From NCBI RefSeq assembly GCF_013456555.2, contig NZ_CP059154.1, forward strand, positions 124,001 through 188,000: a stretch of 64,000 nucleotides of DNA. Reading direction: 5' to 3'. Below are positions 43,765 to 53,202 of the stretch, one piece after another; positions within the stretch are counted from its first letter, which is position 1, and each line of letters opens with the position of its first letter. The position numbers and the translations under genes are program-made. Source of the DNA: Natrinema zhouii (lineage in GTDB: Archaea > Halobacteriota > Halobacteria > Halobacteriales > Natrialbaceae). The notes under the pieces are model-generated. The model saw only the letters and a program-made list of their open reading frames with translations, did not search any database and was not told where the DNA came from.

Positions 43765-44460
43765 ATGGAATCCATGGAGGAACGCGTCTCAGGATTCGAG
43801 GTCAGTGGATCGTGGACGGACGTCGTCGAACTGGGCGAACGGATCACGGAAGCAATGAAGGACGCCGGCGTACACGACCCCGATCAGGCCTCCGGTGCCC
43901 ACTTCGCTCGCGCCTTCGAGGAGTGGGAGAAGTGGCGTCTCAAGGCCCACGAACGACTCGACGAAGAGATGAGTTCGAAGACGTCGGCGCAGGCGAGCGT
44001 CGACGAAGGTGCCGGCGAGCGGTCGGGGACGTCGGCGAGCGCGGACCTTCACAACGCCGGCGAGAAGTTAGAAGCGGCGTCGGACGAACTCCGCGACGAC
44101 GAGTCGACCGAAGCGATAGACCGAATGCAGGAGTCGCTCGGGCACGCGAAGCGCGCCGTCGATACGACCGGCCGGCAGACGCTGCGCTCGATCGAGGACT
44201 CGGTCTACCAGGACGTGATGACCCAGTTCGCACCGTACCACTTCGATAACGAACTCGTCAGTGCCAACATCCGGCAAACGAACCGGCTCGAGGACGGTGA
44301 CGAGTTCGTCTTCGAAGTCAACATCAACGACGACGAGTTGAAAGCAGCGGTCAGCGATACCCTGTCGGAGTACGAGGAGAGCGTCGATCGCTGGCACATC
44401 GATATCCCGAAAGACACCTCGAGTCTCGAAGCGGCCGAAAACGCCGATGTTCCCGGATAA
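43765..44460 (+). CDS. Haloarchaeal DUF5828-like protein
   Basis: 231 aa, soluble, helical N-terminal half with a Gly/Ala/Ser linker, and a C-terminal alpha/beta part (YQDVMTQFAPYHFDNELVSANIRQTNRL; FVFEVNINDDELKAAVSDTLSEYEESVDRWHIDIP). Reminds me of the haloarchaeal DUF5828 family. No catalytic signature. Stands alone, ahead of cofD by 130 bases on the same strand. Function unknown. Confidence 0.6.
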   Translation: MESMEERVSGFEVSGSWTDVVELGERITEAMKDAGVHDPDQASGAHFARAFEEWEKWRLKAHERLDEEMSSKTSAQASVDEGAGERSGTSASADLHNAGEKLEAASDELRDDESTEAIDRMQESLGHAKRAVDTTGRQTLRSIEDSVYQDVMTQFAPYHFDNELVSANIRQTNRLEDGDEFVFEVNINDDELKAAVSDTLSEYEESVDRWHIDIPKDTSSLEAAENADVPG

Positions 44461-44592
44461 CGGACCGTGAGACCCTCGGTATACTTTCCGAGGCGCCGGA
44501 CACGCGCATCTCACGCGGGACTCGACACACCGTCTCGAGTTCCCTCGAATCGGCCGAAAGCGATTAAGTAGCCTCGCTCGAGAGTTGTGCGT

Positions 44593-45585
44593 ATGGTAAC
44601 CTTCCTCTCCGGGGGCACCGGAACGCCGAAGCTGTTGGACGGTGCAGCTGCCGCGTTCTCGCCGGAGGAGACCACGGTCGTCGCCAACACGGGCGACGAC
44701 ATCGAGCTCGGCGGGCTCTTCGTCTCGCCGGATGTCGATACGCTGCTGTTTCAGGGTGGTGGGATCCTCGACCGAGAGACGTGGTGGGGAATCGAGGGCG
44801 ACACGCATCGAACCAACTCGGCGCTGCTGGATATCGCGACGGCCGCGGGGCTTCCCGACGGCCCGCAGTATCTCCCCGAGGAGCGACAGACCGCGGGCCG
44901 GCGACTCGCGAACTGGCGACGGTTTTCGGGGGTCGCCGAGTTCATGACGATCGGTGACCGCGACCGGGCCGTCCACATCACGCGGACGAGCCTGCTCGAC
45001 GAGGGGAAGACGTTGAGCGAGGCGACCGAGCGGCTCGCGAGCGCGTTCGGACTCACGATCGATCTCTTCCCGATGAGCGACGATCCGGTCGCCAGCCTGG
45101 TTCACACGGACGAGGGGCTCATGCACTTTCAGGAGTACTGGGTCGCCCACCGCGGCGAGCCGACCGTCGATACCGTCGAGTTCCGGGGCTCCTCGAACGC
45201 CGAGCCCGCACCGGGCGTGCTCGAGGCGCTGTCCGATACCGTCGTCATCGGCCCGTCGAATCCGGTCACCAGCATCGGGCCGATGCTCGCGCTGCCCGGC
45301 GTGGCGGACGCACTCGCCCAGGCCACGGTGGTCGCCGTTTCACCGTTCCTCGGCGACGACGCCTTCTCGGGGCCCGTGGGCGATCTCATGGCGGCCGTCA
45401 ATGCGGAGCCCAGCACCGCCGGGCTCGCGACCGCCTATCCGTTCGCGGACGCCTTCGTGATCGACGAGAGCGACGACGCGGACTTCGACCGGCCGACGAT
45501 TCGAACGGACATCGAAATCGACTCCCGCGAGGACGCCGCACGAGTGATTCGTGCGGTCGACGACGCGATCGAGCGCGTGAGCTGA
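44593..45585 (+). CDS. cofD: 2-phospho-L-lactate transferase (F420 biosynthesis)
   Basis: 330 aa. Transfers the phospholactate moiety from its GDP-activated donor onto Fo, making F420-0. CofD signature: [19 protein letters not shown] at the N-terminus, [21 protein letters not shown], and [21 protein letters not shown]. Start is ATG 44593; a GTG two codons earlier (44587) is an alternative. TATA-like gattaagta about 20-30 bases upstream. It is followed within one base by a TIM-barrel gene, a fixed pairing in F420-containing archaea. Confidence 0.93.
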   Translation: MVTFLSGGTGTPKLLDGAAAAFSPEETTVVANTGDDIELGGLFVSPDVDTLLFQGGGILDRETWWGIEGDTHRTNSALLDIATAAGLPDGPQYLPEERQTAGRRLANWRRFSGVAEFMTIGDRDRAVHITRTSLLDEGKTLSEATERLASAFGLTIDLFPMSDDPVASLVHTDEGLMHFQEYWVAHRGEPTVDTVEFRGSSNAEPAPGVLEALSDTVVIGPSNPVTSIGPMLALPGVADALAQATVVAVSPFLGDDAFSGPVGDLMAAVNAEPSTAGLATAYPFADAFVIDESDDADFDRPTIRTDIEIDSREDAARVIRAVDDAIERVS

Positions 45586-45586
45586 G

Positions 45587-46348
45587 ATGACCGGACACGT
45601 CCCGTTCGCGCCGCCGCTCGCGCTCGCGAGCCTCAGCGGCGAGGCCGACGCCGACTGGGCGCGAGCCGGTGCTGACTACGCGGGTGCAGCGTTTCTCGGC
45701 GGAATCGCACTCGACGCCGACTCGAGAGCGGCCGCACGCGACCTCGTCGAACGGGATCGGAACGAGTTCCTGCCGGCCGATCCGCTCGCGTTCATCGACC
45801 GCGAACTCGAGGCGCTCGCCGACGTTCCGATCCAGCCGGCGTTCAACGTCCGGAGTGCGACCGTCGAACCGATCGCGGAGGCTGCCCGCGTCTGCCGGGA
45901 TCGTGACGCCTTCCTCGAACTCAACGCCCACTGCCGACAGGACGAACTCTGCGCCGTCGGCTGCGGCGAGACGCTCCTGCGGGACGGCGACCGGCTCGCG
46001 GGATACGTCGAACGAGCGGCCGACACCGGCGCGACCGTCGGCGCGAAGGTCCGCGCCGAGGTTCCCGGCGTCGACCTGCCGGCACTGGCCCGAACTCTCG
46101 AGCGCGCGGGGGCTGACTTCGTTCACGTCGACGCGATGGACAGCGAGTCGGTCATCGCCGACGTTGTCGACGCGACCGACCTGTTCGTGATCGCCAACAA
46201 CGGCGTCCGGGGCGACGAGACCGTCCGCGAGTACGTCGAGTACGGTGCCGACGCGGTCAGCGTCGGTCGGCCCAGCGACGATCCGAGAGTGCTCGAGCGG
46301 GTTCGTTCGGCCGTGGATCGGCAGTTCGGGCTCGAGACGGTCCGATAG
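45587..46348 (+). CDS. TIM-barrel protein downstream of cofD (tRNA-dihydrouridine-synthase-like)
   Basis: 253 aa. FMN-type TIM-barrel features: LALASLSGEADADWARAGADYAG, IQPAFNVRS, LELNAHCRQDELCAVGCGETLL, DFVHVDAMD and IANNGVRGDETVREYVEYGADAVSVGRP. Homologues sit next to cofD in methanogens and haloarchaea, suggesting a part in F420 or related chemistry, though often annotated as Dus-like. Starts one base after the cofD stop, so translation is coupled. Contains a Cys cluster (CAVGC, C in HCRQ) that may bind a metal or flavin. Confidence 0.82.
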   Translation: MTGHVPFAPPLALASLSGEADADWARAGADYAGAAFLGGIALDADSRAAARDLVERDRNEFLPADPLAFIDRELEALADVPIQPAFNVRSATVEPIAEAARVCRDRDAFLELNAHCRQDELCAVGCGETLLRDGDRLAGYVERAADTGATVGAKVRAEVPGVDLPALARTLERAGADFVHVDAMDSESVIADVVDATDLFVIANNGVRGDETVREYVEYGADAVSVGRPSDDPRVLERVRSAVDRQFGLETVR

Positions 46349-46397
46349 CGGATAGCGATACCGTCACGGGGCAGGCGATCTACGACCGATACGAGCG

Positions 46398-46578
46398 CTA
46401 CTCGGAAGTGAAACTCTCTCTATCGGTCATCTGGGGAAAGAGTTCGAGGAGTAAGCCGATCACGCCGACGAGAAACGCAAATATCAGGACCTACTCCAGC
46501 TCCCTCTGCACTGAGTTCGAGGACCCCTCCTAACAACATCACGAGTATCGCAAACCGCTGAAGTGCAGCGCCGATCAT
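46398..46578 (-). pseudogene. Frameshifted small membrane-protein gene
   Basis: Reading from ATG 46578 gives MIGAALQRFAILVMLLGGVL ELSAEGAG, then the frame breaks; one base over, it continues VLIFAFLVGVIGLLLELFPQ MTDRESFTSE to a stop at 46398. Together this is a typical haloarchaeal two-span small membrane protein. The span of 181 bases equals 60 codons plus one, so a single-base change near 46490 explains it. Either a decayed gene or a sequencing error. The remainder of the 46349-46640 gap has nothing else. Confidence 0.6.
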
Positions 46579-46640
46579 TACCGAGAAACTGATCGCATCT
46601 GGTCAAATCAGTTGTGTTTCTAACCAGTCGATCGCAGTCG

Positions 46641-49600
46641 CTATTCCGTTTCGAGGCCGCGGGCGAGCAACTCGACGGGATGTGCCGGCTGATCGTACCC
46701 CTCGAAGTCGCCGATCTGCGTCCGGCAGGAAGTTCCGGGTGCCACGACAGTCGTCCCGTCACGTTCGCCCGTCTCTGATCCACCGCGCGTGGAGCCGCGG
46801 TTCCGGCTCTCCTCGAGTTGGTCCCGCAGTAACGAACCGATCGCCTTCGAGAGGTCGTAGTGTTCGGCTTCGTAGCCGAAACTCCCGGCCATACCGCAGC
46901 AGCCGGAGTCGACGGGATCGACGGCGTAGCCCGCGCGTCGAAGGACGCCGACCGCGTGGTGGTCCGCGCCGCGAGCTTTCTGGTGGCAGTGGCCGTGAAA
47001 CGTCAACTGCGCCGCTGCGGTCTCGCCCTGGTCGAACGATAGCTCCTCGTCGAGCCGGTTCCGATCGAGGTACTCGCAGACGCCGAAGGCGTTCGCTGCG
47101 AGCGTATCGACCCGGTCGTCCCCGAGCAGCGAGCGGTACTCGTCGACCACCATCGCGGCGTCGGAGGGTTCGACGAACAGAACCGACCAGCCGCGCTCGA
47201 GATAGGGCTCGAGGTCCTCGAGCAACGCCGCTCCCTCTTCGGCGGCGACGTCGAGCATCCCCGTGGAGTACGCCGCACGCCCGGTCGGCCCGAGATCGGG
47301 AATCGCGACGCGGATGTTCGCGGCCTCGAGCACCTCGACGGCGGCCTTCCCGACCGCCGGATTGGAGTAGTTGGTGTCCGTGTCGGGGAAGAGGACGACG
47401 CCCGCAGTGGCCGACTCGGAATCGACGCGAGGACCTCGCTTCGCTCGCGGCGCTGCCGCTCGCGTTTCCGAGGCTCCGAAGGAACCTCGCGACTCGAACC
47501 AGTCGACCAGCGACTCCCGCCGAAACGTCGGCAGCGTCCGGTCGGCCGCGATCCCGGCCGTCTTCTCGAGGGCCGTCCGCGCACCCGGCAATTTCGTGGC
47601 GCGGTTCGCCAGCGGCGCGAACGCGCTCCCCAGCGCCGCCAGCCGGTCGATGTCCGCGAACAGCCGCTCCCGGTGGCTCGTCCCCTCGCGGTCGTGGTAC
47701 TGGTGTTTGACTTCGGCCTTGAGCTTCGCGAGGTCGACCCCCGTCGGACAGTCGCTCTGACAGCCCTTACAGCCGATGCAGAGGTCGAGCACCTCCTCCT
47801 GGAACCGCTCGCCGTACAGTTCCTCGGGATCGATCTCGCCGCTGATGGCCGCCCGGAGCAGGTTGGCTCGCCCGCGCGTGGTCGCGATTTCCTCCTCGGT
47901 CGCCCGATACGTGGGGCACATCACGTCACCGTCGGTCTGCCGGCAGGTGCCACAGCCGTTACAGAGCTCGACGACGTGCGAAAAGCCGCCCTCGTCGTCG
48001 AAATCCAGCGTCGTCCGCGGCTCGAGCGAGGTGTAGTCCGGACCGTATCGCAGATGTTCGCGGATATCCGTCGGCTCCTCCTCGCGGTAGACGACCTTGC
48101 CGGGGTTCATCCGCCAGTCCGGATCGAAGGTCGATTTGAGGTCCTGAAACGCGTCCCAGAGCTCGGGGCCGTACAGCTTGGGGTTGAACTCCGTCCGCGC
48201 GAGGCCATCGCCGTGCTCCCCGGAAAAGGAGCCGTTGTGCTCGTAGACGAGATCGGTGACGTCGTCGGCAATCGCACGCATCTTCTCGACATCGCCGCCC
48301 TCCTTGAGGTTCAGGACCGGCCGGATGTGGAGCGTACCGACCCCTGCGTGTGCGAAGTACGCGGCCGTGGTGTCGTGTTTCTCGAGGATCTCCTGAAAGC
48401 CCGCGACGTACTCGGCGAGTTCCTCGGGCGGGACGGAGGCGTCCTCGACGAAGGGGTACGGTTTCGGATCGCCCTCCATGCTCATCAACAGCGGAATCGC
48501 GGCCTTCCGGAGCTTCCAGAGCTTCTCCTGTTTCGCCGGCGTGAACGCCTCTATCGACCCGAACGCGCTCCCGCCCCCGACGAGATGGTCCGTGGCCGTA
48601 GCGATCGCGTCCGACAGGTCGTCGACGACTTCGGAGTCGAACTCGAGCATCAGCGCCGCCTCGGTCCCCTCGGGGATCGGTTCGGCGTACTCGGCGTACT
48701 CCGCCGACTCGGCGGCCAGCCGGAACACCTCCCGATCCATCAGCTCGACCGCGCTGGCCTCGAGCGCGAGGGCCTCGGGAACGGCGGTCAGCGCCTCGAG
48801 CAGGTCGTCGTAACAGCAGACGACCAGCGCCGTCTCGTTGGGTCGGGTCACGAGCGAGAGCGTGGCCTCGACGACGACGCCGAGGGATCCCTCGGCACCG
48901 ACGAGCAGTTTCGAGAGATTCACGACTCGATTTCCGTCGGCGTCCGTCCGGATCACCTTCTGCAGATTGTAGCCGCTGACGCTGCGCTTGAGTTTCGGGT
49001 ACCGCTCCTCGATCTCCTCGGCGTTGTCCTCGACCAGTCGTCGAACCGTTCGATAGATCGCGGCCTCGCGGTCGTCCGTCGAGACGATCCGGTCCCACTC
49101 GGGACTGTCGAGAACGATATCTCGTGTCCGGATCTGCGAGCCGTCCGCGAGGACGACCTCGCACTCCTCGACGTAGGCGTCCGTGATGCCGTAGCGAACC
49201 GAGTGCGCCCCCGTCGAGTTGTTCCCGATCCCGCCGCCGATCGTCGCCCGGTTCGAGGAGGCCGGATCCGGCGCGAAACGGAGCCCGTACGGCTCGAGCG
49301 CGGCGTCGAGATCGTCCTGGACCACTCCCGGCTGGACGACGGCGGTCTGCGCGTCAGGATCGATACTCTGGATGTCGTCCATGTGTCGGGACAGATCGAG
49401 GATCACGCAGCCCGGCCCGACCGCCTGCCCGGCGAGCGAGGAGCCGGCCCCTCGTGGTAACACCGGCGCGCCGTGATCGGCCGCGACACGTACGGCTGTG
49501 CGAACGTCGTCGGCGTCCCGCGGAAAGACGACGCCCGCGGGTTGTGCGCCGTAAATGCTGCCGTCCGTCGCGTAGAGGACGCGCGTGTACTCGTCGAATC

Positions 49601-49736
49601 GCACGTCACCGTCACAAGCGGCCCGAAGGTCGGCTGCGAGGGCCTCGCTTCCGTCTCTCGCTTCCGTCTCGAGCGGCGGTTGCTGTCGCTCTCGATCCTC
49701 GACCGTCGCGTCGACGCTGCTGTCCTCGGCGGCCAT
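46641..49736 (-). CDS. FAD-linked oxidoreductase fused to Fe-S/CCG domain (D-lactate/glycolate dehydrogenase type)
   Basis: 1031 aa. N-terminal FAD_binding_4/GlcD part (about 1-470: VLPRGAGSSLAGQA, PGVVQDDLD, GGGIGNNSTGAHSVRYG), then an Fe-S domain with CNGCGTCRQTDGDVMCPTYRAT and CIGCKGCQSDCPTG, and a C-terminal CCG domain (HGHCHQKA; DSGCCGMAGSFGYE). Fuses the GlcD and GlcF/GlpC activities in one chain; oxidises a 2-hydroxyacid and passes electrons to the membrane. Two further Cys clusters probably ligand 4Fe-4S. The start at 49736 is supported by a TATA-like element 30 bases above it. Confidence 0.9.
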   Translation of the reverse strand: MAAEDSSVDATVEDRERQQPPLETEARDGSEALAADLRAACDGDVRFDEYTRVLYATDGSIYGAQPAGVVFPRDADDVRTAVRVAADHGAPVLPRGAGSSLAGQAVGPGCVILDLSRHMDDIQSIDPDAQTAVVQPGVVQDDLDAALEPYGLRFAPDPASSNRATIGGGIGNNSTGAHSVRYGITDAYVEECEVVLADGSQIRTRDIVLDSPEWDRIVSTDDREAAIYRTVRRLVEDNAEEIEERYPKLKRSVSGYNLQKVIRTDADGNRVVNLSKLLVGAEGSLGVVVEATLSLVTRPNETALVVCCYDDLLEALTAVPEALALEASAVELMDREVFRLAAESAEYAEYAEPIPEGTEAALMLEFDSEVVDDLSDAIATATDHLVGGGSAFGSIEAFTPAKQEKLWKLRKAAIPLLMSMEGDPKPYPFVEDASVPPEELAEYVAGFQEILEKHDTTAAYFAHAGVGTLHIRPVLNLKEGGDVEKMRAIADDVTDLVYEHNGSFSGEHGDGLARTEFNPKLYGPELWDAFQDLKSTFDPDWRMNPGKVVYREEEPTDIREHLRYGPDYTSLEPRTTLDFDDEGGFSHVVELCNGCGTCRQTDGDVMCPTYRATEEEIATTRGRANLLRAAISGEIDPEELYGERFQEEVLDLCIGCKGCQSDCPTGVDLAKLKAEVKHQYHDREGTSHRERLFADIDRLAALGSAFAPLANRATKLPGARTALEKTAGIAADRTLPTFRRESLVDWFESRGSFGASETRAAAPRAKRGPRVDSESATAGVVLFPDTDTNYSNPAVGKAAVEVLEAANIRVAIPDLGPTGRAAYSTGMLDVAAEEGAALLEDLEPYLERGWSVLFVEPSDAAMVVDEYRSLLGDDRVDTLAANAFGVCEYLDRNRLDEELSFDQGETAAAQLTFHGHCHQKARGADHHAVGVLRRAGYAVDPVDSGCCGMAGSFGYEAEHYDLSKAIGSLLRDQLEESRNRGSTRGGSETGERDGTTVVAPGTSCRTQIGDFEGYDQPAHPVELLARGLETE

Positions 49737-49763
49737 GTGCGCTGTGTGGTCGTGCCACATCCA

Positions 49764-49774
49764 GTTAAAGTATG
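49764..49774 (-). promoter_or_regulatory. TATA box of FAD/Fe-S oxidoreductase gene
   Basis: Minus-strand tactttaact, 27-38 bases before ATG 49736, so transcription starts near that codon rather than before the longer frame at 49760. This supports the shorter start. Confidence 0.5.
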
Positions 49775-49926
49775 GTAGTCGGTTACAGCGCGTGCGTCGG
49801 CCGACGACTGAACGTTCCGATCACTCATCGGTCGGCGGTTCCTGCTGCTCGAGCGGTCACACCCGCTGTCGCGTCCGCTATCCGCGAACGATCCGCAAGA
49901 AAAATTCGGGGTTGACTAACTCGCGC

Positions 49927-50529
49927 TTACTCGAAGTGATTGAGGCAGGTCTGGTACTCCTCTTCGGCCTTCTCCCAGTTGACGACGTCGAAGAAGGCGT
50001 CGATGAAGTCTCCGCGGTCCGGACCGTAGTCGTAGTAGTAGGAGTGTTCCCAGACGTCCAGCGCGAGGACGGGGTGGGAGCCCCAGAGTGCGCCCTGGTC
50101 GTGCTTGTCGACCGCGATGTTGCGAAGCTGCTTGGCAACCGGGTCGTATACGAGCAGTGCCCAGCCACCGGCGGCGCCGGCAGCGGCCTCGAACTCGCCC
50201 TTCCAGCCCTCGTAGGAACCGAAATCCTCCTCGATGCGGTCGGCGAGGTCTCCCTCCGGCTCGCCGCCGCCGTTGGGCGACATGTTCTCCCAGAACAGCG
50301 TGTGGAGATAGTGGCCACAGCCGTTGTGGGTAACATTCTTGAGGGCGCCGGGCGTGGAGCCGAAGTCACCCTCCTCGCGATTTTCCGCGAGGGTCTCCTC
50401 GGCGGAGTTGAGGCCGTTGACGTAGCCCTGATGGTGGGTATCGTGATGCCAGGTCAGTACCTGCTCGGACAGTGACGGTTCGAGCGCGTCGTAATCGTAC
50501 GGAAGTGGTGGAAGTTCGTGATCAGCCAT
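49927..50529 (-). CDS. sod: Superoxide dismutase (Mn/Fe)
   Basis: 200 aa. Metal ligands are seen in LTWHHDTHHQGYV (His), CGHYLHTLFWENM (His) and LDVWEHSYYYDYG (Asp, His). Disproportionates superoxide. Start ATG 50529 (MADHELPPLPYDYD) is the family N-terminus; the frame upstream to 50595 is not homologous. Haloarchaeal SODs are usually Mn-dependent; the sequence cannot separate Mn from Fe by eye. Confidence 0.96.
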   Translation of the reverse strand: MADHELPPLPYDYDALEPSLSEQVLTWHHDTHHQGYVNGLNSAEETLAENREEGDFGSTPGALKNVTHNGCGHYLHTLFWENMSPNGGGEPEGDLADRIEEDFGSYEGWKGEFEAAAGAAGGWALLVYDPVAKQLRNIAVDKHDQGALWGSHPVLALDVWEHSYYYDYGPDRGDFIDAFFDVVNWEKAEEEYQTCLNHFE

Positions 50530-50745
50530 AGTGTGCACCTCACGTTCTGTATCGGTATCTCGCCTGTTAAGTTTTGAGGAGTGAGACGATATCACACCTC
50601 ATAAAGTCACGGCCGTCTCGTCGTGCGATTTACCGACACTTCACTCCTCCCACCACGAACTGGGTATTAAAGCTTTCAACGATCGGTGGCCGATTGCTCC
50701 CCCAGCTGCCGTTCGTGGTTATCGGCCGATTCGGTATCCCCGCGA

Positions 50746-51162
50746 TTACGCCGTTTCCTTGTGGTAGGCGTGCTCGAGCCACTCTTCGACCGACGGCTGG
50801 CTCCAGTATCGCACCGTCCCGCTTCGCCGATCGTGCTCGAGGAGTCCCGCATCCTCGAGCTTCGGCAGATGGACGTGCTGGAGTTCCGTTCGCACGTTCG
50901 TCTGCCGGTCCGTCGAGCCCCCCTCCTCCTGACCGGTTGTCGTTCGTGTATTGGCCGTTGTCTCTCCGTCGACGTCAGTCGCCTCCTCGAGAGCGATAAC
51001 GTTCTCGACGAGGGTCTCAATCGTTGCGACGCCGTCCGGTTGGTCGTTGAGATAATAGAGCGCGTACCGCCGTCGACTATTCGAGAGGAGATTGAAGACG
51101 AGATCAAGCGACGGTGTCGCCTCCGATGTCAACCCTGTCCCCTCTCCCTCCGTTTCACGCAT
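50746..51162 (-). CDS. Winged-helix regulator (DUF7344-like)
   Basis: 138 aa. LDLVFNLLSNSRRRYALYYLNDQ is the recognition-region hallmark of the halobacterial DUF7344 winged-helix family; the C-terminal ...HVHLPKLEDAGLLEHDRRSGTVRYW forms the wing. Internal Thr/Gly/Glu linker (about 70-90). Probable transcription regulator. No obvious target operon in this stretch; it stands near ndk and SOD but in its own unit. Confidence 0.8.
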   Translation of the reverse strand: MRETEGEGTGLTSEATPSLDLVFNLLSNSRRRYALYYLNDQPDGVATIETLVENVIALEEATDVDGETTANTRTTTGQEEGGSTDRQTNVRTELQHVHLPKLEDAGLLEHDRRSGTVRYWSQPSVEEWLEHAYHKETA

Positions 51163-51427
51163 CCCCGAACCACCTACCGTGTGTTACCATTCGAAACCAC
51201 CATGGGCCTCTTCTACAGCCGACACATTAGATGTTACGTCTCCCTAGAAAAATAGGTGTATTAAATACGTCGTTATTCCAAAGTAGTACAACTGGGAGAA
51301 CGTCCGCACCTTGTCTACTATACACTCGTCTCACCGGTCGATACACGAGGCATCTCGACGGTCGCTCGAGACGCGTTCAACTGAGCGGAAAAATTCCGAT
51401 CGAGAGCCGTCGTCCGATCGCGTTCAG
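51163..51427. other. Gap upstream of ndk/DUF7344 genes
   Basis: 265 bases with AT-rich promoter-like stretches (taggtgtattaaatacg, about 51254-51270) and no acceptable gene; the frames seen here are shadows. Confidence 0.5.
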
Positions 51428-51892
51428 TTACTCGTAGAGCCACTCGGCGTCGTGCTGATCGTAGTCGATCAGCTCGTCGTCGTCGAAGTGGATCCCGATT
51501 TCGCGTTCGTTCGCGCCCTCGTCCTCGTGGTCGGCGGCGTGAACGACGTTCCGACCGAGATCGAGGGCGTAGTCGCCCCGGATCGTTCCGGGATCGGCCT
51601 CGAGCGGGTCGGTCTCACCGATCATCTGACGGACCTGACGGGTCGCGTCCTGGCCCTCCCAGACCATCGGGACGACCGGTCCCGACGTGATGAAGTCGAC
51701 GAGGTCGTCGTAGAACGGCTTGTCCTCGTGTTCGCCGTAGTGTTCCTCGGCCCGTTCGCGGGGCATGGTCTCGACCTTGATACCGACGAGCTTGAGCCCG
51801 CGGTCCTCGAGTCGGGAGACGACGGTGCCCACGAGCCCACGCGCGAAGGCGTCGGGCTTGACCATCACGAAGGTGCGCTCGTGATCGCTCAT
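51428..51892 (-). CDS. ndk: Nucleoside diphosphate kinase
   Basis: 154 aa. Equilibrates NTP pools through a phosphohistidine. Contains TFVMVKPDAFARGLVG and GRNVVHAADHED with the catalytic His (about residue 117), and NTP-binding RQMIGETDPLEADPGTIRGDYAL. Last gene of the rpl7ae-rps28e-rpl24e-ndk operon, overlapping the end of the L24e frame by four bases (ATGA). Confidence 0.97.
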   Translation of the reverse strand: MSDHERTFVMVKPDAFARGLVGTVVSRLEDRGLKLVGIKVETMPRERAEEHYGEHEDKPFYDDLVDFITSGPVVPMVWEGQDATRQVRQMIGETDPLEADPGTIRGDYALDLGRNVVHAADHEDEGANEREIGIHFDDDELIDYDQHDAEWLYE

Positions 51893-52290
51893 GCTTCCTC
51901 AGCTTCGGTCTCGGCTTCCTCGGCTTCGGATTCGGCTTCTTGCGTTTCGGTTTCCTCGGTTTCGTCGACGGTTTCGTCCCCGGCGGGCACGTCTTCGTCG
52001 TCTTCGTCGACGGCGTCGGTTTCCGTCTCGAGGTCCTCGTCTTCGCCGGCCTCGACCTGCTCGGTCTGGTCGACTTCCTCGTCAGCAGGCGTGTCAGCCT
52101 GTGCTGGACCCTTGCTGCGACGACCTTCTTCGGTCCACTCGAGGTCGCGCGGTTCGCGCCCGAGCTTGAAGTTTTTCTCCGCCTTGGAGTCGACGAAGTG
52201 GAGCACGGTACCGTTCGTCTGGACATACATGATGCCCGTGCCGGGTTCGATCTCTTCGCCAGTGTAGTCGCAGGTGCGTTTCTCGACCAT
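51889..52290 (-). CDS. rpl24e: Ribosomal protein eL24 with long acidic tail
   Basis: 133 aa. The first ~60 residues are the eL24 core: RTCDYTGEEIEPGTGIMYVQ, LHFVDSKAEKNFKLGREPRDLEW, with the zinc/knot pattern TCDYTGEEI. The remaining ~70 residues are an Asp/Glu/Thr-rich tail, ending ESEAEEAETEAEEA. Typical haloarchaeal eL24 is close to 60 residues, so this copy has an unusual C-terminal extension; it is probably real, since ndk begins exactly at its stop. Second last gene of the operon. Confidence 0.9.
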   Translation of the reverse strand: MVEKRTCDYTGEEIEPGTGIMYVQTNGTVLHFVDSKAEKNFKLGREPRDLEWTEEGRRSKGPAQADTPADEEVDQTEQVEAGEDEDLETETDAVDEDDEDVPAGDETVDETEETETQEAESEAEEAETEAEEA

Positions 52291-52514
52291 TATTGTCCTC
52301 CGATGGAGTCGGCCTCCCGGGCGGTCTCGCGAAGCTGCAGTACGTCTCCTTCGCGAACCGGTCCGAGACAGTTGCGGGTAATGATACGTCCCTGATTCTC
52401 GCCCTCCTTGATTCGGCATTTGACCTGCATGGCTTCGCCGTGCATGCCGGTCTTGCCGACGACCTCGATAACCTCGGCGGGCGTCGAGCCGCTTTCTTCC
52501 TCTTCAGCACTCAT
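52290..52514 (-). CDS. rps28e: Ribosomal protein eS28
   Basis: 74 aa. Core [47 protein letters not shown] is diagnostic; ends with the short ETAREAD tail. Overlaps the eL24 start by one base and follows rpl7ae by 11 bases, so the operon is translationally coupled. Confidence 0.97.
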   Translation of the reverse strand: MSAEEEESGSTPAEVIEVVGKTGMHGEAMQVKCRIKEGENQGRIITRNCLGPVREGDVLQLRETAREADSIGGQ

Positions 52515-52525
52515 CTCTGATCACC

Positions 52526-52888
52526 TCAGTCGAGGTCCTCGACCTTGTTGGCGATATCCTCGACGTCGTCTTCGGCTTCGCCGGTGTCGACGATCGCCGC
52601 GGCGGCCGAGCCGACCTCGAGGCCGGCGGCGTGGCCGACGTCGTCCTGCGTCTCGATGAAGACGACAGGAATGCCCTTTTCCTCGGCGAGTTCGGGGAGG
52701 TGCATGACGATCTCCTCGGGGGAGACGTCTTCGGCGACGTAGACGAGCTCGGCGTTGCCGCGCTCGATCGCCTTTGTGGTTTCGTTCGTTCCTTTCTTTA
52801 CTCGGCCGGTGTCTCGTGCGACCTCGAGCGCCTCGAGGGCGTCGTCGGCGAGGTCGGCTGGGATCTCCGTGGTTACGTAAACTGACAT
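52526..52888 (-). CDS. rpl7ae: Ribosomal protein eL8/L7Ae
   Basis: 120 aa. Binds kink-turn RNAs in rRNA, box C/D sRNAs and RNase P; RNA-binding region [28 protein letters not shown] and [17 protein letters not shown] are clear. First gene of the rpl7ae-rps28e-rpl24e-ndk operon. Its transcript has a structured leader (52889-53040), so L7Ae autoregulation is plausible. Confidence 0.97.
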   Translation of the reverse strand: MSVYVTTEIPADLADDALEALEVARDTGRVKKGTNETTKAIERGNAELVYVAEDVSPEEIVMHLPELAEEKGIPVVFIETQDDVGHAAGLEVGSAAAAIVDTGEAEDDVEDIANKVEDLD

Positions 52889-53040
52889 TGGTTGTTCACC
52901 TCTCCTACACGTGGGCTCGCGCTCCCCTGCCGTCCGGGCACTGGGTACCCGTGCCGGGCCGATCCCGGCGGAAGTCCTGTGAAGCTAGGAGCATCATCAA
53001 CCCCGCGTAGGGTGTACCCACGAATAGCGCTGCCCCCCTT
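52889..53040 (-). promoter_or_regulatory. Structured leader and promoter of the rpl7ae operon
   Basis: Minus-strand promoter TATA-like cttttaagg near 53038-53046 gives a leader of roughly 120-150 bases. Contained structures: hairpin GCCGGG-CCGAT-CCCGGC (52953-52969), and an alternative pairing GGCAC/GTGCC (52937-52941 with 52951-52955), which share bases 52953-52955, so only one can form at a time. The box C-like TGATGA (52994-52999) sits near the 5' end of the leader. These would suit kink-turn-based feedback by L7Ae; not shown here. Confidence 0.5.
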
Positions 53041-53202
53041 AAAAGCGTGTTCAAACGTCTGAGGCTGTGGGAGGCCACCGCACGGACAGTTCGGACTCGT
53101 GAATCGTTCACCGTGAGCGCCGATACACGAATTAAATATTCAATGACACGAAGTACTGTCGCGGTTCGTTGCCTATTACTCTCGAGGCACCAACGCGAAC
53201 AC

